From assembly GCA_002343825.1 (NCBI GenBank), contig DDSL01000012.1:24200-32321 (forward strand): 8,122 nucleotides of DNA, in the 5' to 3' direction. Below the pieces are notes generated by a model. It did no database searches, had not been told where the DNA came from, and was given only the letters and a program-made list of their open reading frames with translations. This document shows, piece after piece, positions 1-4,454 of the stretch. The translations under genes and the position numbers were made by a program. The stretch's first letter is position 1, and each line of letters opens with the position of its first letter. The stretch is from Chthonomonas sp. UBA2391. Its GTDB lineage: Bacteria; Armatimonadota; Fimbriimonadia; Fimbriimonadales; Fimbriimonadaceae.

Positions 1-1296
1 TTTCTCACCTGCGACTGTGGCATCTCGGCCCAAGCCCAGGTCGAAGCCGCCAAAGAGGCGGGGATGCGGGTCGTCGTCACCGACCACCACGAACCAGGCC
101 CTGTTCTCCCCAAGGCCCACGCCGTCGTCAATCCTCATCGGGAGGACTCGACCTACCCGTTCAAGAACTTGAGTGGTGCGGGGGTGGCCTTCAAGCTCTG
201 TGCAGGCCTGACCCGCGATCTCCAGCACCCCGTCGAAGGGTTCTATCGGGCCTATCTCGACCTCGTAACTCTCGGCACGGTGGCCGACGTCATGCCCCTG
301 GTCGACGAGAACCGAATCCTCGTCCGGCACGGCCTAGAGCGCATCCGCGCATCTCAGAAACCAGGTCTCCAAGAACTCCTGCGGGTCGCATTCAACGAGA
401 TTCCCAACACCCTCAAGTCGGACCACGTCGGATTCCAAATTGGCCCAAGGCTCAATGCGGCCGGCCGCCTCGATGACGCTTCCCTCAGCCTCCAACTCCT
501 GATGGAGAAGGACCGAACTGCGGCCCGGGAACTCGCCCTGCGACTCAACGAGATCAACGACGCTCGAAAGCTTGAGCAATCTCGAATCGTAGACCAGGCG
601 GTCGAGATGGTCCGCGAACTCGAGCTCGATAAGCAGCCAATTCTCGTCGTCTCCAATCCTGGCTGGCCCAGCGGAATCATCGGCCTTGTGGCCGGCAAGC
701 TCCTCGATACCTTCGAGCGACCTACGTTCGTGATCAGCTATGAGGAGGGATCCACGACGGCTAAGGGGAGCGCCCGGTCGTTGCCCGGATTCCACCTAGC
801 CGAGGCCATTCACGGTCTTCACACGATTTGCAGTGGCGGAGGCCACGAGCTTGCAGCCGGGATCGGGATCGAAGTGGACCGGATCGCCGAATTTAAGCAA
901 GCAGTCAATGCCCTCGCCCAAGAAATTGGATACGTTCCAGCGCCCGCTCCCCTCCACATCGATGCGGAGGTCACCGCCGAAGAGGTCGATCTTGACGTGA
1001 TGGACGAGTACGCGCTGCTCGAGCCGTTCGGCGCAGAAAATCCTCGGCCCACCTTTGTTTCGCGACGGATGAGGGTCGAATCCAAGGTCCCGCTGAGCAA
1101 CGGCAAGCACACAAAGATGATCCTTCGGTCCGAATCCGGGACCCGGCGTGACCTTTTGGCATGGAACCGAAACGAAGACCTGGGATGGGTGGAACCCAAC
1201 GACTCAATCGACGTGGCCTACGAGCCCAGCATCAACGAGTTCAACGGGAACCGGTCGGTTCAGTGGAAACTGGTCGACCTAGCGACGAGTGGCTAG
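1..1296 (+). CDS. recJ: RecJ single-stranded-DNA-specific 5'->3' exonuclease, 5' end outside window
   Basis: RecJ degrades single-stranded DNA 5'->3' in recombination (RecFOR pathway), mismatch repair and fork processing. The reading frame is open from base 1, so the start and the first DHH-family aspartate motif are missing; 431 residues remain. Visible, numbered from the first codon here: CDCG (residues 4-7) and TDHHEP (27-32, the DHH metal-binding signature), then VNPHRE, LGTVADVMPL and GPRLNAAGRLDDA, all typical RecJ core motifs. A DHHA1 domain follows, with SGIIGLVAGKL and the nucleic-acid-binding GGGHELAAG. The C-terminal part contains EPFGAENPRP and the OB-fold region expected in RecJ. 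Full-length RecJ is usually about 560-670 residues, so roughly 130 or more are upstream. It is the only plus-strand gene, and its last 18 bases overlap the 3' end of the convergent PDZ-protein gene. The family call is secure; no inactivating change is visible. Confidence 0.96.
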   Translation, partial: FLTCDCGISAQAQVEAAKEAGMRVVVTDHHEPGPVLPKAHAVVNPHREDSTYPFKNLSGAGVAFKLCAGLTRDLQHPVEGFYRAYLDLVTLGTVADVMPLVDENRILVRHGLERIRASQKPGLQELLRVAFNEIPNTLKSDHVGFQIGPRLNAAGRLDDASLSLQLLMEKDRTAARELALRLNEINDARKLEQSRIVDQAVEMVRELELDKQPILVVSNPGWPSGIIGLVAGKLLDTFERPTFVISYEEGSTTAKGSARSLPGFHLAEAIHGLHTICSGGGHELAAGIGIEVDRIAEFKQAVNALAQEIGYVPAPAPLHIDAEVTAEEVDLDVMDEYALLEPFGAENPRPTFVSRRMRVESKVPLSNGKHTKMILRSESGTRRDLLAWNRNEDLGWVEPNDSIDVAYEPSINEFNGNRSVQWKLVDLATSG

Positions 1297-2256
1297 GTCG
1301 CGCTGATCGCCGATGGTGATCTTCAGGTTCAGCAACGCCTCTTGACCTAGCCGCCGCACTTTCAGCTCGACTACCTCGCCGACCACCTGGTCGAACAAGG
1401 CGCGAACGAGATCGAACCGGTCTTCGACGGCGATCTCGTTGATTGCAACGATCAGGTCGCCGGTCCTGAGCCCTGCGTCGTCGCTCGGCGAACCCTTAGT
1501 GACATCCACCACCAGAGCGCCTGGCTGCTTGCCTTCTCCGAAGAATGCGCCAATGGTCGGGTGCTTTGGTAACCGACTCGGCGAACGAAAACCATCCACA
1601 ACGCGCTGAATTACCCTCGGCCCCAGACTATAGGCGACCGTCAGTCCGGTCGGGCCGTACTGGGCTTTGTTCATGGACTCCTTTTTGGTCGCGACAGGCT
1701 CCAAGGTGGCCGAGACGATCGCCACGAGTTCACCATTGGAGTTAAAGACCGGGGCCCCGCCAAAGCGGATGCTGGGGGTCTCGAACCGCATTTCGGTCAA
1801 GGGGAGGTAACGCGAGTTCGGCTTCATCAGCCCAACCCGGTTACTTCCGACCCATTCACCGCGGAGGACCCCCGAAGGAAGTCCGGCCAAGAGCCACCCC
1901 TCGTCAGGCTGCGCTGCAAGCCGAACCGGCTTCATCCGGGCCAACTGCTGGTCCATCGACCGACCGAGCAACAGCGCAAACTGCGTGACCTCGTCGGTGC
2001 TGACCACGTCCAATGAAACCAATGTCCCCTGAGGCGTCCGGCCCCAAACCTGGGCTTGGTCGACCAGGGAGGAAGAAACCAAGAAGAGACCAGTGCGGTC
2101 GATCAGGATCGCATAACCCCTCCCAGCGGAGCGACTTTCGATCTCCAGCAAGGATTCTCGGGCGGACTCCCAAACCCGCTCGGCCTCGACCTTGTCGGGG
2201 GTCGTGGTCCACAATGCGGCCACAAAGAGGGCCGGACTAACCACCGACAACCACAT
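1279..2256 (-). CDS. Exported HtrA-derived pseudo-protease with C-terminal PDZ domain
   Basis: This 325-residue protein starts with a hydrophobic stretch (residues 2-16), probably a signal peptide or membrane anchor. Residues about 40-220 follow the HtrA/DegP trypsin-like fold: GRGYAILIDRTGLFLVSSSLVD matches in layout the strand before the catalytic His, GGAPVFNSNGELVAIVSA matches the GNSGGPL strand, and GLTVAYSLGPRVIQRVVDGF matches the usual G-FAIP-----VV segment. Residues about 235-318 form a PDZ domain (GALVVDVTKGSPSDDAGLRTGD, then DLIVAINEIAV). The catalytic residues appear lost: SSSL replaces NNHV, TQFALL replaces TDLALL, and the nucleophile position reads F-G-G. The start is supported by GGGAGG (2262-2267) 5 nt upstream, inside the end of the anti-sigma gene, with which it overlaps by 20 nt. 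It is third in the sigma operon, as mucD is in algU-mucA clusters. A sensor, chaperone or scaffold role for the anti-sigma system is inferred. Confidence 0.82.
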   Translation of the reverse strand: MWLSVVSPALFVAALWTTTPDKVEAERVWESARESLLEIESRSAGRGYAILIDRTGLFLVSSSLVDQAQVWGRTPQGTLVSLDVVSTDEVTQFALLLGRSMDQQLARMKPVRLAAQPDEGWLLAGLPSGVLRGEWVGSNRVGLMKPNSRYLPLTEMRFETPSIRFGGAPVFNSNGELVAIVSATLEPVATKKESMNKAQYGPTGLTVAYSLGPRVIQRVVDGFRSPSRLPKHPTIGAFFGEGKQPGALVVDVTKGSPSDDAGLRTGDLIVAINEIAVEDRFDLVRALFDQVVGEVVELKVRRLGQEALLNLKITIGDQRDLATRR

Positions 2257-3043
2257 CGCCGCCTCCCTTGATTTCAGTGGCCGACTGAGCCCCGGTAGAA
2301 CTCACATCCGAGCTGATGATGACGGGCGGACCCTGATACTCTGATTCGGAAGTTCCCGCATCCGCCGTGACCGCCGCTTGGCCTCCCGGGCTCGGGGCTC
2401 CCATGCCCGACTCCGCCGCCGAGGTGGCCTCCTTCATCACGATCATCGTGTTGGAATCAAATCTGGGCTGGGTCCGCTCCCGACGCTTACGCCGCGGTTC
2501 GCGGACCTTGCTTTCCCGACCTTGAGAGGAGGTCATCTGGGCCGGTTTTGGCGAAGGCGGAACCACTCGAACGGTCAAGGGTTCGCTCGAGACTTCTGTG
2601 GTCGTGGTTTCAGCCGTCTCGATGGGAGCGTCGTTCTTGGCCAGGGGTTGCTCGGGTGGAGCGGCCACCGCGTCCGAGGAGGTCGCTTCGGCCCCATCGA
2701 TGGCGCCCATATTGGCCACCACATCGGCCGGTGAAATGACCGGTGAACTGGGCGAGGTCGCCTTCAGCGCCCAGAAGAGCAAACCGGCAACCACGACCGC
2801 GCCGCCCTGCATCGCAAGGAACGCCCCAACCGACGACTGGTACCACTTCTTGGGACGAATCGTGATCATCTCCGGCTTGGTGATTCGGTCGGAGACTCGG
2901 GCAAAAGAAAGCTGACTTTCGGGCAGGTCGTCACGCATGGCCTTCAGTGCCTCCTTCATTTGAAGGTAGGTCTGGGCATCGGGATGGGAGCTCGCTTCCC
3001 CATCCATTACTCGCGACATCAGATCGTCGTGGTTCTTGTCCAT
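2237..3043 (-). CDS. Single-pass membrane anti-sigma factor, RseA-like
   Basis: It is 268 residues long. The N-terminus (DLMSRVMDGEASSH ... AQTYLQMKEALKAMRDDLP) resembles the cytoplasmic anti-sigma domain of RseA-type proteins (LSALMDGE...). There is no HxxxCxxC zinc motif, so it is not a ZAS-type anti-sigma factor. One hydrophobic segment (about residues 71-93) predicts a cytoplasmic N-terminus and an extracytoplasmic C-terminal part of about 175 residues. That part is rich in Pro, Ser, Thr and Ala, with a basic cluster at 179-191 (REPRRKRRER) and two short strand-like pieces (NTMIVMKE, PPVIISSD). The start ATG lies 1 nt after the sigma-gene stop. An AGGAG at 3056-3060, inside the sigma gene and 12 nt upstream, suggests translational coupling. 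By family knowledge and position it should bind and inhibit the adjacent sigma factor. The identity rests on context and the N-terminal similarity; the outer domain matches nothing I recognise. Confidence 0.78.
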   Translation of the reverse strand: MDKNHDDLMSRVMDGEASSHPDAQTYLQMKEALKAMRDDLPESQLSFARVSDRITKPEMITIRPKKWYQSSVGAFLAMQGGAVVVAGLLFWALKATSPSSPVISPADVVANMGAIDGAEATSSDAVAAPPEQPLAKNDAPIETAETTTTEVSSEPLTVRVVPPSPKPAQMTSSQGRESKVREPRRKRRERTQPRFDSNTMIVMKEATSAAESGMGAPSPGGQAAVTADAGTSESEYQGPPVIISSDVSSTGAQSATEIKGGGDVVVGG

Positions 3044-3044
3044 C

Positions 3045-3662
3045 TTATGCTGGGTCTCCTAAAAGCGGGATCACTCGGTCGCGAAGCGCTCGACGGGCGC
3101 GGAGCACCCGGAGCTTGGCTCCCCCAACCGAGCAGTTGTACATCGAGGCGATTTCTTGGTATTCGCGCTCCTCGATGTCGCGCAAGACGATCATGGCCCG
3201 GTGGTGTTCGGGGAGGGCCATCAAGGCCTTTTTGAGGACTTGGATGCGGCGATCTCCCTCCAAGTTTTGAACCGGGTCTTCGTGCTCACCAACGGTCATC
3301 CACGTGAGGGCACCCCCCGCTTCTTTTTGCTCCAGATTCGTGCGGCGGGTGCTCATACGGGCCCGGTCGGTGACCAGGTTACTCGCGATCCTGAGCAGCC
3401 ACGTGGTGAACTTGGCCTCGTCTCGATACTTGTCCAGGTTTTGGTGGGCCCGGACAAAGACCTCCATGGTCAGATCATCGGCATCGTCTCGATTCCGCAC
3501 CATCTGATAGACGAATCGGTAAACCATGAGTCGGTGCTTGTCGAACAGTTGTTCGAAGGCTCCGAGGTCCCCATGACGTGAACGCTCAACTAGAGACTCA
3601 TCCGAGTCTCCAGCGCTCATTTTAGGATCCATCCATCCAGTCAGGGGCATGCTCCAATCCAT
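3045..3662 (-). CDS. ECF (RpoE-type, group 4) RNA polymerase sigma factor
   Basis: This 205-residue sigma70-family protein contains only regions 2 and 4. Region 2 (about residues 34-104) shows GAFEQLFDKHRLMVYRFVYQ, the core-binding DDADDLTMEVFVRA helix and the FTTWLLRIASNLVTDRAR segment that contacts the -10 element. Region 4 (about 140-193) shows ALMALPEHHRAMIVLRDIE followed by the helix-turn-helix EYQEIASMYNCSVGGAKLRVLRARRALR, which reads the -35. It should direct transcription of envelope-stress or similar genes and be held inactive by the membrane protein encoded 1 nt downstream. The chosen ATG has AAAAGGA 10 nt upstream. In-frame ATGs at residues 5, 11 and 15 (the last at 3620) give a more typical ECF length but have weaker or badly spaced ribosome-binding sites. 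A matching ECF promoter lies upstream, suggesting positive autoregulation. The family call is very secure; the exact start is less so. Confidence 0.95.
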   Translation of the reverse strand: MDWSMPLTGWMDPKMSAGDSDESLVERSRHGDLGAFEQLFDKHRLMVYRFVYQMVRNRDDADDLTMEVFVRAHQNLDKYRDEAKFTTWLLRIASNLVTDRARMSTRRTNLEQKEAGGALTWMTVGEHEDPVQNLEGDRRIQVLKKALMALPEHHRAMIVLRDIEEREYQEIASMYNCSVGGAKLRVLRARRALRDRVIPLLGDPA

Positions 3663-3672
3663 CCGTAAGCCG

Positions 3673-3679
3673 TCCTTTT
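3673..3679 (-). promoter_or_regulatory. Ribosome-binding site for the ECF sigma gene
   Basis: AAAAGGA on the minus strand, 10 nt before the ATG at 3662. It favours this start over the later in-frame ATGs, whose upstream sequences are poorer: GGAG lies only 1 nt from the ATG at 3650, and no clear motif precedes those at 3632 and 3620. Confidence 0.5.
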
Positions 3680-3703
3680 CTCAGCGAATTGCTTCACAGG
3701 ATG

Positions 3704-3729
3704 GACGTGTCTACGGCGAGTGCGTTTCC
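3704..3729 (-). promoter_or_regulatory. Probable ECF-sigma promoter of the sigma/anti-sigma/PDZ operon
   Basis: Read on the minus strand, GGAAAC (3729-3724) is followed after exactly 16 nt by CGTC (3707-3704). This matches the general ECF pattern of a GAAC/GAAAC -35 and a CGTC-type -10; Bacillus SigM and SigW promoters have this form. Transcription would begin near 3696, leaving a leader of about 33 nt that contains the AAAAGGA ribosome-binding site. It is the only element of this form I found in the 97-bp gap between the transaldolase stop and the sigma start. An inverted repeat CCGGA-CGCA-TCCGG (3728-3741) touches the -35; it has no T-run, so it is more likely incidental or an operator than a terminator. 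Autoregulation is inferred. Confidence 0.55.
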
Positions 3730-3759
3730 GGACGCATCCGGCAAGTCGAAAAGTTCGGT

Positions 3760-4434
3760 TCAATTGCTGGAAACTGGTTCAAAAATCGAGAGTCCAGCCT
3801 TGTTCCAGTCGCTCAAGAACCGCTCCAAGCCGCTCTCGGTGAGCGGATGCTTGAACATCATCTCCAAAATCTTGAGCGGCATCGTGGCGACGTGGGCCCC
3901 AGCCTCCAGCGACTGCACCACGTGCAGAGGGTGGCGGATGCTCGCGGCCAAGACCTCGCTCTCATAGCCGTAGTTCTCGACCATTTGGACCGTGTCGGCG
4001 ACGGCGCGCATGCCGTCATCGCTGATGTCATCCACCCGGCCAACAAAGTTGCTGATATAGGTGGCTCCGGCCTTGGCCGCCATCAGGGCCTGGGTGACCG
4101 AGAAAACCAGGGTGACGTTCGTCTTGATTTCGCGCTCCGTCAGTTCCCGGACGAGGCGGATCCCCGGCTCGATCAGAGGAACCTTGACGACGATCTGCGG
4201 ATGCCAACTCGAAATCTCGAGCGCTTCTTTCAGCATCGTCTCGTAGTCGGTCGCGACGACTTCGGCGCTGATGTCGCCGCCCGGGACCAGTTCGCAAATC
4301 TTGAGAACCGTTTCGCGGAATCCACGCCCCGACTTGGCAATCAGGCTCGGATTGGTGGTCACTCCGTCCAGAATGCCCCACTCGGCCGCCTTACGAACTT
4401 CTTCCAGGTCCCCGGTATCGACGAACAGCTTCAT
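3760..4434 (-). CDS. tal: Transaldolase, single-domain TalC/FSA-family type
   Basis: This 224-residue cytosolic enzyme of the non-oxidative pentose phosphate pathway should transfer a dihydroxyacetone unit between sedoheptulose-7-phosphate and glyceraldehyde-3-phosphate, giving erythrose-4-phosphate and fructose-6-phosphate. Seen: MKLFVDTGDLEEV with Asp6, GVTTNPSLIAKSG, the Schiff-base lysine in IVVKVPL (Lys84), KTNVTLVFSVTQALMAAKAGA, SNFVGRVDD and VLAASIRHPLHV. The family also includes fructose-6-phosphate aldolase. Here Glu58 (ISAEVVAT) stands where E. coli FSA has Gln59, and Phe130 (SNFVGR) where FSA has Tyr131. Both are transaldolase-type choices, so I favour transaldolase. The length fits the small decameric subclass (about 210-225 residues). 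The start has only a weak AGAAG upstream. The gene begins 20 bp after the glycine-rich gene on the same strand with no terminator between, so it may be read through or have its own promoter inside that gene's 3' end. Confidence 0.93.
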   Translation of the reverse strand: MKLFVDTGDLEEVRKAAEWGILDGVTTNPSLIAKSGRGFRETVLKICELVPGGDISAEVVATDYETMLKEALEISSWHPQIVVKVPLIEPGIRLVRELTEREIKTNVTLVFSVTQALMAAKAGATYISNFVGRVDDISDDGMRAVADTVQMVENYGYESEVLAASIRHPLHVVQSLEAGAHVATMPLKILEMMFKHPLTESGLERFLSDWNKAGLSIFEPVSSN

Positions 4435-4454
4435 CGTCTTCTAGTTTAGCCGGT

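Noticed and set aside
334..795. Minus-strand open frames opposite recJ
   Set aside because: They lie entirely opposite conserved RecJ motifs and have no start signals or domains of their own.
3728..3741. Intrinsic terminator for the transaldolase gene
   Set aside because: The CCGGA-CGCA-TCCGG stem is only 5 bp and no T-run follows, so it is not convincing as a terminator.
3649..4449. Plus-strand 266-codon open frame across the sigma promoter and transaldolase
   Set aside because: It lies opposite a well-conserved transaldolase. Its His/Arg/Gln-rich composition is typical of an antisense shadow in high-GC DNA, and it shows no known motif.
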